A DNA stretch of 46,818 nucleotides from positions 1-46,818 of the forward strand of contig DATIJQ010000036.1 of assembly GCA_035478375.1 (NCBI GenBank), in the 5' to 3' direction. Origin of the DNA: DASTDY01 sp035478375 (lineage in GTDB: Bacteria > Patescibacteriota > Saccharimonadia > Saccharimonadales > EFPC-124). A model generated the notes under the pieces. That model saw only the letters and a list, made by a program, of their open reading frames with translations, made no database searches and was not told the origin of the DNA. Below are positions 38,223 through 46,818 of this stretch, one piece after another. The translations under genes and the position numbers were made by a program. The stretch's first letter is position 1. Each line of letters starts with the position of its first letter.

Positions 38223-38695
38223 GTGTGCTGTTGCCCGTCGACATTGCCTCGCCCGCCCAACTGAGCGAATTGATCGGCGAATTACACACCTACCGCAACC
38301 AACTCCGCAATGCCGCCGTGCAGGCAAAAGTCAAAAAAACTCCGCTGATCGAAACAGAGCTCAGTGACGAACTCGCCAATTTGCTACATAATAATAAGAT
38401 AGATGCTATAGACAGCCAACAGCTCGACACGCTGCACAAAGAATTACAAAAAACGCTGACCACCGCACCGGTTATGCATCTGACATTTGCCGCTAACCCG
38501 GGCCGCACGTTGCGCCGGCAACTAACCGTTTGGTTCCGCACGCAAATTGAATCAACCAGCTTACTCACCTTTGCAATGCGCAGCGATATTGGCGGCGGAA
38601 TGCTTTTGCAAGCTGGCTCGCATTTTTACGATTACTCTTTTCGCGATCGCATTTTAGCTAACAAATCGCGGCTGATGGAGATCGCCAATGTTTGA
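38219..38695 (+). CDS. atpH: ATP synthase delta subunit (divergent)
   Basis: 158 residues. An N-terminal helical part is followed by the C-terminal delta domain: LTFAANPGRTLRR, then DIGGGMLLQAGSHFYDYSFRDR, which matches the family pattern with GG followed by strand and DxSxR. It links the b stalk to the top of F1. It overlaps atpA (38688) by 8 nt. Confidence 0.85.
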   Translation: MSVLLPVDIASPAQLSELIGELHTYRNQLRNAAVQAKVKKTPLIETELSDELANLLHNNKIDAIDSQQLDTLHKELQKTLTTAPVMHLTFAANPGRTLRRQLTVWFRTQIESTSLLTFAMRSDIGGGMLLQAGSHFYDYSFRDRILANKSRLMEIANV

Positions 38696-40112
38696 TAATA
38701 ACGTCTTCCAAAAACTGGTCAGTGGCGGCAGTCCAACCGGTGAAGTTGTTGGCTGTGACCGATTTTTAGTGCGCATAAAAGGGTTGGACGGCGTGTCGGT
38801 TAATGCCATTATTTTGTTTGAGTCTGGCGAGCGCGGCATTGTGCGCGACATTGGCGAAGAAGAAGTATTGGTACTCAATTTGCAGTCCGAATCCACCCCG
38901 CTCGGCAACCTAGCAACATTGTACGACAACAATTGCACTACCCCGGTTGGCGACAATTTTATTGGCCGCGTTATCAACCCACTGGGCGAACCATTGGACG
39001 GCAAAGGCGTCATCGCCCACAGCGAAATCTGGCCAATTTACAAACAAGCGCCAGGCATGATGGAACGCCAACTTTTAAGCGACCGTTTGCCCACCGGCGT
39101 CACTATTGTTGATCAACTCTTCCCTGTTGTTTTAGGCCAACGCATCGCCATTTTAGGCGACACAAAATCCGGCAAAACCAGCTTTTTGATGCAGGTTGGC
39201 ACCAGCCAGGCGCAGACAGACCGTATTGTTATCTACGTTTTAATCGGCAAACGCCGGTTAGAGATTGACCAATTGCTGAACACCCTAAACGAAACCGGCG
39301 CCATAAAAAACAGTATTGTTATTGTGGCGGATGTGTTCGATTCGCTGGCCCAATCGTACGTAGCACCATACATCGGCTGCGCTATTGCCGAATATTTGTG
39401 GTATAAAGGTCGCGACGTCATTATTATGTATGACGACCTGTCGGCGCACGCTAAAGTCTACCGCGAAGTCGCGCTGCTGAGCGGCGCCAGCCCTGGCCGC
39501 GACAGTTACCCGGGCGACATGTTTTTTGCCCATTCTAGTTTATTGGAACGCGCCGGGCGCCTTAGCAGCAACGGCAAAACGCTGACCGCCCTACCGGTAA
39601 TTATTACGCCGGGCGACGACATTACCGCATTTTTGCCGACCAGCATTATGTCAATTACTGATGGGCAGCTTATTTTTGACCTCGAGAACTTTAGGCGCAA
39701 TATTCGCCCGGCGGTCAACGCTGGTTTGTCGGTCTCGCGCGTTGGCGGCCGCGCCCAAACCACGCAGCAAAAAAAGATTTCGGCTGCGTTGTTTAAAAAG
39801 TTGGCAGATTACCGGCAGGCGTCAGAATTTGCCCACTTTGGGTCAGATCTCACACCAGAATCAAAGCAAACCTTACAACTTGGCGAACAACTTATTGATG
39901 CTATGCGCCAAACACCGACCGAACTGTTCAGCGTGCTTGAGCAAGAATTAATCATGGCTACCATTTTGGCCGCGACTGGCGAGCGCAAACTAAACGTTGG
40001 CATGCTCAAAATAAAAGCCCGCGAGGTTGCGCCGACACTTGCCAGCGAAGACGCCATTGACGCCGCCGCTCAGCAATTACTGACCAATACCGCCCTGGAG
40101 GCTGCCGCATGA
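38688..40112 (+). CDS. atpA: ATP synthase alpha subunit
   Basis: 474 residues, shorter than the usual 500-515 because the N-terminal part is brief. The P-loop is GDTKSGKTS where most alpha subunits have GDRQTGKT. DDLSAHAKVYRE, SPGRDSYPGDMFFAHSSLLE, and SITDGQLIFD then GLSVSRVGG with the conserved Arg finger are all present. Noncatalytic nucleotide-binding subunit of F1. Gene order is b-delta-alpha-gamma-beta-epsilon, as in most bacteria. Confidence 0.95.
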   Translation: MFDNNVFQKLVSGGSPTGEVVGCDRFLVRIKGLDGVSVNAIILFESGERGIVRDIGEEEVLVLNLQSESTPLGNLATLYDNNCTTPVGDNFIGRVINPLGEPLDGKGVIAHSEIWPIYKQAPGMMERQLLSDRLPTGVTIVDQLFPVVLGQRIAILGDTKSGKTSFLMQVGTSQAQTDRIVIYVLIGKRRLEIDQLLNTLNETGAIKNSIVIVADVFDSLAQSYVAPYIGCAIAEYLWYKGRDVIIMYDDLSAHAKVYREVALLSGASPGRDSYPGDMFFAHSSLLERAGRLSSNGKTLTALPVIITPGDDITAFLPTSIMSITDGQLIFDLENFRRNIRPAVNAGLSVSRVGGRAQTTQQKKISAALFKKLADYRQASEFAHFGSDLTPESKQTLQLGEQLIDAMRQTPTELFSVLEQELIMATILAATGERKLNVGMLKIKAREVAPTLASEDAIDAAAQQLLTNTALEAAA

Positions 40113-40963
40113 CTCGCATCGCCACCATAAAAAGCCAGCTGGCGCAGATTACAACTATCGAGGATTTAACGCAGGCGTTTGAGGGCATCGCCAGCATTCA
40201 CATCTCACGCATCCGGGACCGCGTGGTGGCGAGCAAGCAGTTTTTTTCGGAACTGTGGCCGGTGTACAGTAACTTGCGCATCGATCCCAAAGAACGACTC
40301 AAGCGCGCCAACCGCACACTAAAAGGTCGCAGCGTGGTAGTGGTAATCACCAACGAAAGCCGCTTGGGCACCGAAGTGACCGAACAAATTATCGCAGCCG
40401 CTCTCACCAACCTCAACCCCGAAACCACCGATGTCATTAGCGTCGGCAGCCGCGGCGCCCAGCTGCTGCGCCAACGCGGCGTTATGCCAGTGCACAGCTT
40501 TATTTTTCCGATCAGCGACCTTAACATTAACGCCGGCGATGTTATTAAAGAGCTGTACAATTACGACCACATCGCCGTGTTTTACCAAACGTACGAAACG
40601 TTGCGGACTCAGCGCGTGCAGCGCATCGACCTTATTTCGGCCGTTCAAGATCTGGGCGAAGACGTGGCTGACACCGGCGAAGCAATCAGCAGCCGTGATT
40701 ACATTTTTGAGCCGGGCATTACCGAAATCGCTGACTACATGGAATCAGTCATGATGGGTGTGGCCTTTATACAAATTATTATGGAAGCAAAATTAGCCGG
40801 CTACGCCACCCGTTTTAACGCCATGAACCGAGCCAAACGTCGAGCCAGCGACCTCAAGGCTGATTACCGCCACGACTATTACCGTGCCCGGCGAGCCGAA
40901 AGCGACGAACGCCTAAAAGAAGTCATTAAAGCCGCCAAAATTATGAAAGGCCACCAAACATGA
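40109..40963 (+). CDS. atpG: ATP synthase gamma subunit
   Basis: 284 residues. The N- and C-terminal helices that form the rotor shaft are recognisable (IKSQLAQITTIEDLTQAF at the start; the C-terminal helix with ARRAESDERLKEVIKAAK), and the central domain has VVVVITNESRLG in place of the usual SDRGLCGG strand. It overlaps atpA and atpD by 4 nt each. Confidence 0.9.
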   Translation: MTRIATIKSQLAQITTIEDLTQAFEGIASIHISRIRDRVVASKQFFSELWPVYSNLRIDPKERLKRANRTLKGRSVVVVITNESRLGTEVTEQIIAAALTNLNPETTDVISVGSRGAQLLRQRGVMPVHSFIFPISDLNINAGDVIKELYNYDHIAVFYQTYETLRTQRVQRIDLISAVQDLGEDVADTGEAISSRDYIFEPGITEIADYMESVMMGVAFIQIIMEAKLAGYATRFNAMNRAKRRASDLKADYRHDYYRARRAESDERLKEVIKAAKIMKGHQT

Positions 40964-42264
40964 GCGCCGTTATTGGTACTGTCAAAGCCATCCGCGGCCT
41001 GGTGTGCGACGTGCACCTGACCGGCGGTCGGCCAGCACCAAAAGAAATCATAGTGCTGGCAGACAATCCGCACATTTTATTAGAAGTCGCCACCTACCCC
41101 GACCCGTACACTGCTCGCTGCATTAACCTCAGCGGCAGCGTCGAAGTGCGGCGCGGCGCCGGTGTTGTCGCCACTGGTAACACCTTAACCGTACCCGAAA
41201 GCACCACGCTTTTGGGCCGCGCGCTGAACGCATTCGGCGAACCGATCGACGGCGGCCCAGCATTCACCAACGTCGCCCGTCGCAGCATTTATAAAACCCA
41301 CGGCAGCGTCGAAGCAATGAGCGGCAAGCCAGAGCTGCTCGAAACCGGTATCAAAGTCATTGACTTCTTTACGCCATTTGTAAAAGGTCGCAAAATCGGC
41401 ATTATTGGCGGTGCCGGCGTGGGCAAAACAATGCTCACCATGGAATTAATCCACAACGTTGCCCAAAATGACGAACGTTTGGCGATGTTTGTCGGCATCG
41501 GCGAGCGCGTCCGCGAAGGCCACGAGCTGTACCAAACACTGCAAGAGCGCGGCGTACTCAACAAAACAGTAATGGTCATGGGGCAGATGCAGGAATCGCC
41601 GGCAATGCGTTCGTTAGTTGGACATTCTGCCGCGGCGATCGCCGAATACTTGCGCGACAACCAAAAAAAGGACGTTTTAGTCTTTATCGACAACATTTAC
41701 CGCTACATCCAAGCCGCCAACGAACTGTCGACAACCATGGGCATTATGCCCAGCGAAGGCGGCTACCAAGCAACGCTATTTAGCGATTTGCGCCGATTGC
41801 AAGACCGTTTAACATCTAATAAAAACGGGTCGATTACCTCTGTGCAAGCCATTTACATTCCGGCTGACGATATTAGCGACCCGGCAGTGCAAGAGATTTC
41901 GCAGCAGCTCGATTCCACCGTTGTTTTATCGCGTGCCGTGGCCGAGAATGGCATTCGTCCGGCCGTCGACATGGTCCGTACCGTGTCATCACTGCTGTCG
42001 CCCGACATTGTTGGTGACCGCCATTATGTGCTGGCCACGCAGGTACAGCAAATTATGCAAAAGTACGAATCGCTACGCAACATCATCGCCATTATTGGTC
42101 AAAGCGAGTTGAGCGTTGATGAGCGCCGCGACTACGAACGCGCCCGCAAAATCATCCAGTACTTTACCCAATCGTTTTTTGTGGCCGAAGAACTTACCGG
42201 CACAAAAGGCGAATACTTTACGCGCGAAGAAACGCTTAAAGGCATCGAGGAAATCCTAATTTGA
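40960..42264 (+). CDS. atpD: ATP synthase beta subunit (catalytic)
   Basis: 434 residues, about 30 shorter than usual. P-loop GGAGVGKT (about 144-151), catalytic Glu in GERVREGHE, Walker B VLVFIDNIYRY, GSITSVQAIYIPADD and VLSRAVAE are intact. The DELSEED lever reads SELSVDE. The catalytic apparatus appears functional. Ends in TGA within the epsilon TTG start (ATTTGA). Confidence 0.96.
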   Translation: MSAVIGTVKAIRGLVCDVHLTGGRPAPKEIIVLADNPHILLEVATYPDPYTARCINLSGSVEVRRGAGVVATGNTLTVPESTTLLGRALNAFGEPIDGGPAFTNVARRSIYKTHGSVEAMSGKPELLETGIKVIDFFTPFVKGRKIGIIGGAGVGKTMLTMELIHNVAQNDERLAMFVGIGERVREGHELYQTLQERGVLNKTVMVMGQMQESPAMRSLVGHSAAAIAEYLRDNQKKDVLVFIDNIYRYIQAANELSTTMGIMPSEGGYQATLFSDLRRLQDRLTSNKNGSITSVQAIYIPADDISDPAVQEISQQLDSTVVLSRAVAENGIRPAVDMVRTVSSLLSPDIVGDRHYVLATQVQQIMQKYESLRNIIAIIGQSELSVDERRDYERARKIIQYFTQSFFVAEELTGTKGEYFTREETLKGIEEILI

Positions 42265-42539
42265 AAAAGCAAAAAGTCGAATTACCTCAGTTGCACGTCA
42301 AAATTATTTCGCCGGCGCAAACGTATTATGACGGTCCGGCAAAGTCGGTTAGCGCAGTTAATAAGGTCGGGCCTTTTGACATTTTGGCAAATCATGCCAA
42401 CTTTTTTTCGCTACTAACGCAGGGTGATATTGTGGTGGCCACGGGTAACCAAAGTTTGCGCTTTCCTGTAACTCATGGCATCGTTAAGGCTGCCAGTAAC
42501 ATTATTACGTTATTTATTTACCTACCCGACGAAGCATAA
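42261..42539 (+). CDS. atpC: ATP synthase epsilon subunit (N-terminal domain only)
   Basis: 92 residues from TTG. It holds the beta-sandwich (LHVKIISPAQTYYDGPAKSV, GPFDILANHANFFSLL, FPVTHGIVKA). The two C-terminal inhibitory helices of longer epsilon subunits are absent. It overlaps atpD by 4 nt and ends the cluster. Confidence 0.88.
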   Translation: MKKQKVELPQLHVKIISPAQTYYDGPAKSVSAVNKVGPFDILANHANFFSLLTQGDIVVATGNQSLRFPVTHGIVKAASNIITLFIYLPDEA

Positions 42540-42646
42540 TTTGTTGTGGTTTATACTTCAAAGCTATTGCTTGTTAAGCATTAGCGGCGTATGCTGGAAG
42601 TGGAGTATTCTACGGTTTGAGAGACCGCTTTTAAATAAAAACAACG
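42540..42646 (+). promoter_or_regulatory. promoter region of the giant surface protein
   Basis: TTAAAT (42631-42636) ends 10 nt before GTG 42647; no ribosome site is seen. I see no terminator behind atpC. Confidence 0.5.
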
Positions 42647-45600
42647 GTGGATAATTCGTCAAATAACACGACTGGTGCGACCGGTTTGCCAGGTGGTAAC
42701 TCGCCCTCTGCTTCTTTTGGCTATGGGCAGGTACGGCCAACATCTATTAGCGTGCCGCCGCGAGACGCCGCGCAATCACCACCGACGCAGCCAATTACCC
42801 CGCCGCCAACACAAACCTTACAGCCAGAAATAGCACCGACTCCACAAGCTATTCTACCGCCAAACCCAGTGCCAAAATCGCCTACCTTCCAACTGCATTT
42901 ACCATGGAAACGATTAGCCAAAACCGGTGGTGCTATTGCACTGGCGGCCCTAATTGTTGGCGGTATTATTGCGGTTGGCATTAACTTTTTGAACAAAAAA
43001 TCGACGACACCTACCTCTGTTGGTAATCGTTTTAATACCGTACAAATTCCGCTGGCAGATTTTGTCAGCCAAGATGGGCTGTCGCTGGTAGCCACGCGTA
43101 GCTTGGTTATTAATGGGCCGCTTAAAATTAATGATTCGTTTGTCATTTCACCATCCGCCCAGCCCAGCGCCGGCGACCAAGGGCAGATTTACTACGATAA
43201 AAATTCCAAACAGCTAGCCTATTACAACGGCAGCAAATTTGTGTCAGTTGCCAGCAGCGATAATGTCGTGCAAAACGTGGGCGGCGTTACCGGCAGCGTC
43301 ACGCTCGGCAATGGGCTGAGTGGCGCAAACGGACAAATTACAAATACCGGCGTTTTGAGCGTGCAAGGTCAAACTGGTGCCGTAAACTTTGTAGCCGGCG
43401 CTGGTGTAGCCATAAATGGTACGACGCTGAGCAATACAGGCGTTACATCAATCGGCGCAAAAACCGGCGACATCGCAATTGGTAATGGGCTCAGCATAAC
43501 TGACGGCAATTTGCAGAACACCGGCGTTTTGAGCGCAACCGGTGGCAGCGGTATAAGCGTGACCGATGATGGCGCGGGCAATATCACTATTAGCAATAGC
43601 GGCGCTGGGTCGGGCACGGTGCAAAGCCCAGGTGGTACGGCAGGTAAAATCGCCAAGTTCACCGGAGTGCAAACGATTGCCGATTCACTCCTATCCGAAA
43701 GTGGCACGACCGTTAGCGTTGGTGGCGATTTATCGGTGACCGGCGGATTGACGCTGGGTACGGCACTTGGCGTCAGCAATGGCGGAACCGGCGCGACATC
43801 ACTAGCGGCAAATGGCGTGGTTATTGGCCAAGGTTCGGGTGCGCTGACTGCTGTGGCTGCCGGCAGCAGCGGACTTTGTTTGCTGTCGACAGCTGGCGCG
43901 CCAGCGTTTTCTGCGTGTCCGGGCGGTGGTGGCGTTACCTCACTAAACGGTTTGACTGGCGCGCTGACCGTAGCAAATGCCAGCGCCAGCGGCAGTACAA
44001 TTACCATAAATGATGCTAGCACAAGTCAAAAAGGCATCGCGCAGTTTAACAGCACTAACTTTAGTGCGAGCGGCGGACTCGTCAACACAACGCAAGATAT
44101 TAACACCAGCGCAACACCAACGTTCGGGACGCTCACGTTGAGTTCTAGCCAAGCTACAAATCCCATGCTGTTGGTCAACAATACAAACGGCGCCGCCAGT
44201 GGTAACCTGTTGGATTTACAGGTTGTCGGCGGCAGCAAATTCTCGGTCACACCAGCTGGTGCCGTGAATGTCAGCAGCACAATTAACGGTCAAACTATTT
44301 CGGCGGCGGCGAGCCTTACAGGGACACTCGCAGTTGCAAGTACGGCGAATTTAAATGGTGGCGCGAATGTCACTGGCACACTTGGAGTCAACACCATCAT
44401 CCCAACCAGCTCGTTGACAATTGGCGCGACAAGCCAGAGTGTGACGATCCAGGGCAATGCCTCATCAGTATTTACGGCGACCAACAGTGGTAACACTACA
44501 ACGCTGAGTTTCCAAGCACCGACCGCCAACGTAACGTACCGCTTGCCAACGGCAGCAGCAGGCAGTTATGACTTGTGCACAACCGTGGGCAACTGCGCAG
44601 GCACAGGCGGCGGTGTGACGACACCCGGCGGCACGGCAGGCAAAATCGCCAAGTTCACCGGTAGTCAAACGCTGGCTGATTCGTTGCTGTCAGAAAGTGG
44701 CAGCACGGTGACAGTAACTGGCAGCTTGTCGGTCACGAGCGGTTTAACGCTGGGTACGGCGCTCAGCTTGGCCAATGGTGGCACCGGCACAACTGCGCTT
44801 ACTGCCAATGGTGTGGTGATCGGCCAAGGAAGCAGCGCGCTGACTACCGTTAGCACCGTTACTAGTGGGCAATGTTTAGTTTCGACCGCCGGCGCGCCGG
44901 CCTTTGCAACATGCCCGGGCAGTGGCGGCGTCAGCTCGTTAAATGGGTTGAGCGGCGCGCTGACCATCGCCAATTCAACAGCTGCAGGCAGCACTGTCAC
45001 GCTTAACGACGCTAGCACAAGCCAAAAAGGCATCGCGCAGTTTAACAGCACTAACTTTAGTGCGAGCGGCGGTACGGTTAATACAATTCAAGACATAAAC
45101 AGCTCGGCAACGCCAACATTTGGCACGCTAACCTTAACATCAAGCCAAGCCAGCAACCCAATGCTGCTCGTCAACAATACCAATACATTAGCCAGTGGTA
45201 ACTTGTTGGATTTGCAGTTGAATGGCTCAAGCAAACTATCTGTCTCACCAGCTGGCGCGGTGACAATGGTGGGTGCGTTAAATGGTCAGACAATTTCTTC
45301 GGCGGCGAGCTTTAGCGGTACTTTGGCTGTGGCCAGCACGGCAAACCTAAATGGTGGCGCGAATGTCACTGGCACACTTGGGGTTAACACCATTACGCCA
45401 ACCAGTTCACTGACAATTGGAGCGACTGGACAGAGCCTTACGCTGCAAGGCAACGCCTCGTCAGTGTTTACGGCAACCAATGCGAGCAACACGACCACCT
45501 TGAGCTTCCAGGCGCCAACCGCCAATGTAACCTATCGCTTGCCAACGGCAGCAGCAGGCTCGTACGATTTATGCACCACCATTGGCAATTGCGCCGGCAG

Positions 45601-46818
45601 CGGCACAGGCGTGACCACAAGCGGCGGCACGACTGGCAAGCTAGCAAAATTTGTTGCCGGGCAAGCCATTGGCGATTCACTTCTGTCAGAAAGTGGCACA
45701 ACCGTCACAGACAACGGTACAATGAACCTCACCACCGGCCACACCTACCAAATTAACGGCATCGACATCTGCAGTAGTAGTGGCTGCACGGCGGCAGCGG
45801 GTTCGAGCAACTACGTGCAACTACAAAGTTCAACTCCTGGCACGGCCCAAACCGGCAACCTCAACATTACGGGCGCCGCGATTGCTGGTAGTGTACAAGC
45901 CAGCACAGTCACCGCCACCGACCTCGTCACTGGCAGCCTGGCCGCTGACCAACCGCTAAAAATTGGCAATGGCAGCACGTTACTATTCCAAGTAAACACA
46001 ACCGGGTCGGTGCAGGCGCAGACCAGTACAAACTCGGCGACCGCCTTCCAGGTTTTGACCTCAGGCAGCGTACCACAATTTGTGGTCGATACCGCCAATT
46101 CACGTGTATATGTCGGCAACCCTACAGCCGACAGCACGGGCGCGCTGTTAGTTCTCGACACCAAAAATACTTCTGGCGATCCAACCGGTATCGCTGGCGC
46201 CATGTACTATAACTCTAACTTGGGCATGTTCCGTTGCTACGATGTTGACCACTGGCGCGACTGCATTGATAGCGCCCGCACCAGTTTCCATTACGCGAAC
46301 GATTTCATAAGCGTGGGCGCCGACAACGTCAGCACGCCATTTACAAACGGCACCGGCGCATTGGTAAATGGTGGCACAGTTGATGGCCTAGCAAACCACC
46401 CCGGTGTTGCCCAGCTTGACACGGGCACGACCGCTAGCGGCCTCGCTTCAATTTCGACCAACGACACTAACGGCCGCAGCATTTTGCTCGGCGGCAGCGA
46501 CACCTGGCGCTATACTTCGGTGCAACGCATAACGGCTCTTAGCACCAGCTCGCAACGCTTCACCTTCCGCACAGGTATGTTCGATCAAGTCGTAAACGAC
46601 GACGACGGCACCAACGGCTGCTTACTCAAGTACAGCGACGCAATTAACAGCGGTAAATGGCAAGGTGTCTGCAACAAAGGCGGCACCGAAAGCACCTGCG
46701 ACACAGGCATTACTCCCACCGCAGCCACGTGGGTACGCACCGATGTTGTTGTAACTGGCAGTCTGGCGACATTCCAAATCAACGGCGTTACTGGCTGTAC
46801 GGGCAGCACAAACATCCC
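42647..46818 (+). CDS. giant repeat surface protein (tail-fibre/adhesin-like), partial
   Basis: An open frame runs from GTG 42647 to the window edge (1390 codons and counting). Residues 1-85 are Pro/Gln/Ser-rich and likely cytosolic; a basic stretch (WKR, about 86) precedes one membrane helix at about 93-114; all the rest would be outside (N-in, no cleaved signal). The ectodomain is rich in Gly, Ser, Thr, Asn and Ala, with motifs familiar from phage tail fibres and CPR surface proteins: SLNGLTGALT, SNGGTGATSL, TANGVVIGQG. Two tandem 332-residue repeats fill about 329-992. A C-terminal part has LLGGSDTWRY and FRTGMF, resembling a concanavalin-like sheet. It likely mediates attachment to a host cell. 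The C terminus is not in the window. Confidence 0.85.
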   Translation, partial: MDNSSNNTTGATGLPGGNSPSASFGYGQVRPTSISVPPRDAAQSPPTQPITPPPTQTLQPEIAPTPQAILPPNPVPKSPTFQLHLPWKRLAKTGGAIALAALIVGGIIAVGINFLNKKSTTPTSVGNRFNTVQIPLADFVSQDGLSLVATRSLVINGPLKINDSFVISPSAQPSAGDQGQIYYDKNSKQLAYYNGSKFVSVASSDNVVQNVGGVTGSVTLGNGLSGANGQITNTGVLSVQGQTGAVNFVAGAGVAINGTTLSNTGVTSIGAKTGDIAIGNGLSITDGNLQNTGVLSATGGSGISVTDDGAGNITISNSGAGSGTVQSPGGTAGKIAKFTGVQTIADSLLSESGTTVSVGGDLSVTGGLTLGTALGVSNGGTGATSLAANGVVIGQGSGALTAVAAGSSGLCLLSTAGAPAFSACPGGGGVTSLNGLTGALTVANASASGSTITINDASTSQKGIAQFNSTNFSASGGLVNTTQDINTSATPTFGTLTLSSSQATNPMLLVNNTNGAASGNLLDLQVVGGSKFSVTPAGAVNVSSTINGQTISAAASLTGTLAVASTANLNGGANVTGTLGVNTIIPTSSLTIGATSQSVTIQGNASSVFTATNSGNTTTLSFQAPTANVTYRLPTAAAGSYDLCTTVGNCAGTGGGVTTPGGTAGKIAKFTGSQTLADSLLSESGSTVTVTGSLSVTSGLTLGTALSLANGGTGTTALTANGVVIGQGSSALTTVSTVTSGQCLVSTAGAPAFATCPGSGGVSSLNGLSGALTIANSTAAGSTVTLNDASTSQKGIAQFNSTNFSASGGTVNTIQDINSSATPTFGTLTLTSSQASNPMLLVNNTNTLASGNLLDLQLNGSSKLSVSPAGAVTMVGALNGQTISSAASFSGTLAVASTANLNGGANVTGTLGVNTITPTSSLTIGATGQSLTLQGNASSVFTATNASNTTTLSFQAPTANVTYRLPTAAAGSYDLCTTIGNCAGSGTGVTTSGGTTGKLAKFVAGQAIGDSLLSESGTTVTDNGTMNLTTGHTYQINGIDICSSSGCTAAAGSSNYVQLQSSTPGTAQTGNLNITGAAIAGSVQASTVTATDLVTGSLAADQPLKIGNGSTLLFQVNTTGSVQAQTSTNSATAFQVLTSGSVPQFVVDTANSRVYVGNPTADSTGALLVLDTKNTSGDPTGIAGAMYYNSNLGMFRCYDVDHWRDCIDSARTSFHYANDFISVGADNVSTPFTNGTGALVNGGTVDGLANHPGVAQLDTGTTASGLASISTNDTNGRSILLGGSDTWRYTSVQRITALSTSSQRFTFRTGMFDQVVNDDDGTNGCLLKYSDAINSGKWQGVCNKGGTESTCDTGITPTAATWVRTDVVVTGSLATFQINGVTGCTGSTNI
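43631..44626 (+). repeat. 996-bp repeat unit 1
   Basis: The unit starts at GGTGGTACGGCAGG and corresponds base for base to 44627-45622 at an offset of exactly 996 (for example 44015 matches 45011). It equals 332 codons, in frame. Confidence 0.9.
44627..45622 (+). repeat. 996-bp repeat unit 2
   Basis: Second copy of the 332-codon unit. A third copy begins at 45623 (GGCGGCACGACTGG) and diverges within about 90 bases. Some blocks are almost identical between units 1 and 2, others differ by several substitutions. Confidence 0.9.

Noticed and set aside
43631..45622. CRISPR-like or mobile-element reading of the 996-bp repeats
   Set aside because: The repeats are in-frame protein units with no spacers, inverted ends or transposase.
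42721..46815. Many minus-strand ORFs (for example 43369-44022 and 44665-45051)
   Set aside because: They are antisense shadows of the giant surface protein; their repetitive Pro/Val/Leu composition mirrors its Gly/Thr/Asn codons, and they have no ribosome sites.

Overview
The window looks like a chromosomal segment of an ultrasmall Patescibacteria (CPR) bacterium, most likely Candidatus Saccharibacteria (TM7). This is inferred from gene content and not from a marker tree. The signs are: compact operons with 1-4 nt overlaps, a divergent F1 ATP synthase cluster, MurT/GatD, RNase Y with YmdB, type IV pilus parts, ComEC, a membrane-anchored Clp-type ATPase, several small secreted or membrane proteins without recognisable family, and a giant repeat-bearing surface protein. 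UGA is used as a stop (for example at 14065 and 42264), so the SR1/Gracilibacteria code does not apply.

Layout. 1-5.6 kb: a lipoprotein flanked by two copies of a covarying stem-loop element, tRNA-His, a small membrane protein, tRNA-Gly, a heavy-metal P-type ATPase, a tandem pair of unknown paralogs and a 46-codon acidic ORF. 5.6-10.4 kb (minus): membrane-anchored double-AAA+ Clp ATPase, small membrane partner, gatD-murT. 10.4-14.3 kb: Tyr-rich secreted protein with a structured leader, small membrane protein, a cold-shock-domain protein split by a -1 frameshift at a slippery heptamer, two tRNA-Pro genes, a pilin-like protein and a 59-aa protein. 14.3-19.3 kb (minus): ymdB, coiled-coil protein, CYTH, histidine phosphatase, rny, tsaB, tsaE. 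19.35-24.5 kb: a catalytically degenerate PilB-like ATPase, a lamin-tail surface protein, PRC-barrel protein, recX, recA. 24.7-26.2 kb: a second tandem pair of paralogs and a pilin-like prepilin. 26.2-34.1 kb (minus): bPH protein, ruvB, PPC protein, ruvA, ruvC, an IMPase-family protein, yebC, comEC and a large low-complexity membrane protein. 34.2-42.5 kb (plus): P-loop kinase, Pif1-like helicase, Nudix, then a c-ring-like membrane protein and ATP synthase b-like, delta, alpha, gamma, beta, epsilon; subunits a and c are absent. 42.6 kb to the end: a >1390-residue adhesin or tail-fibre-like surface protein with two tandem 996-bp repeats, running off the window.

Two expression styles coexist. 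Many core genes have a sigma70-type -10 box only 5-11 nt before ATG/GTG and no Shine-Dalgarno, so they are probably leaderless. The accessory genes (149, 1262, 4470, 5092, 10653, 12646, 13886, 25136, 25711) have strong Shine-Dalgarno sequences, mostly strong GC-rich hairpin terminators, and in those I counted (149 and 1262) AAG/TTC-biased codons. The most interesting items are the slippery frameshift in the cold-shock gene, the covarying RNA-like element, the leaderless/SD dichotomy, the c-ring-like protein beside an F1 cluster lacking a and c, and the 996-bp repeats of the surface protein.
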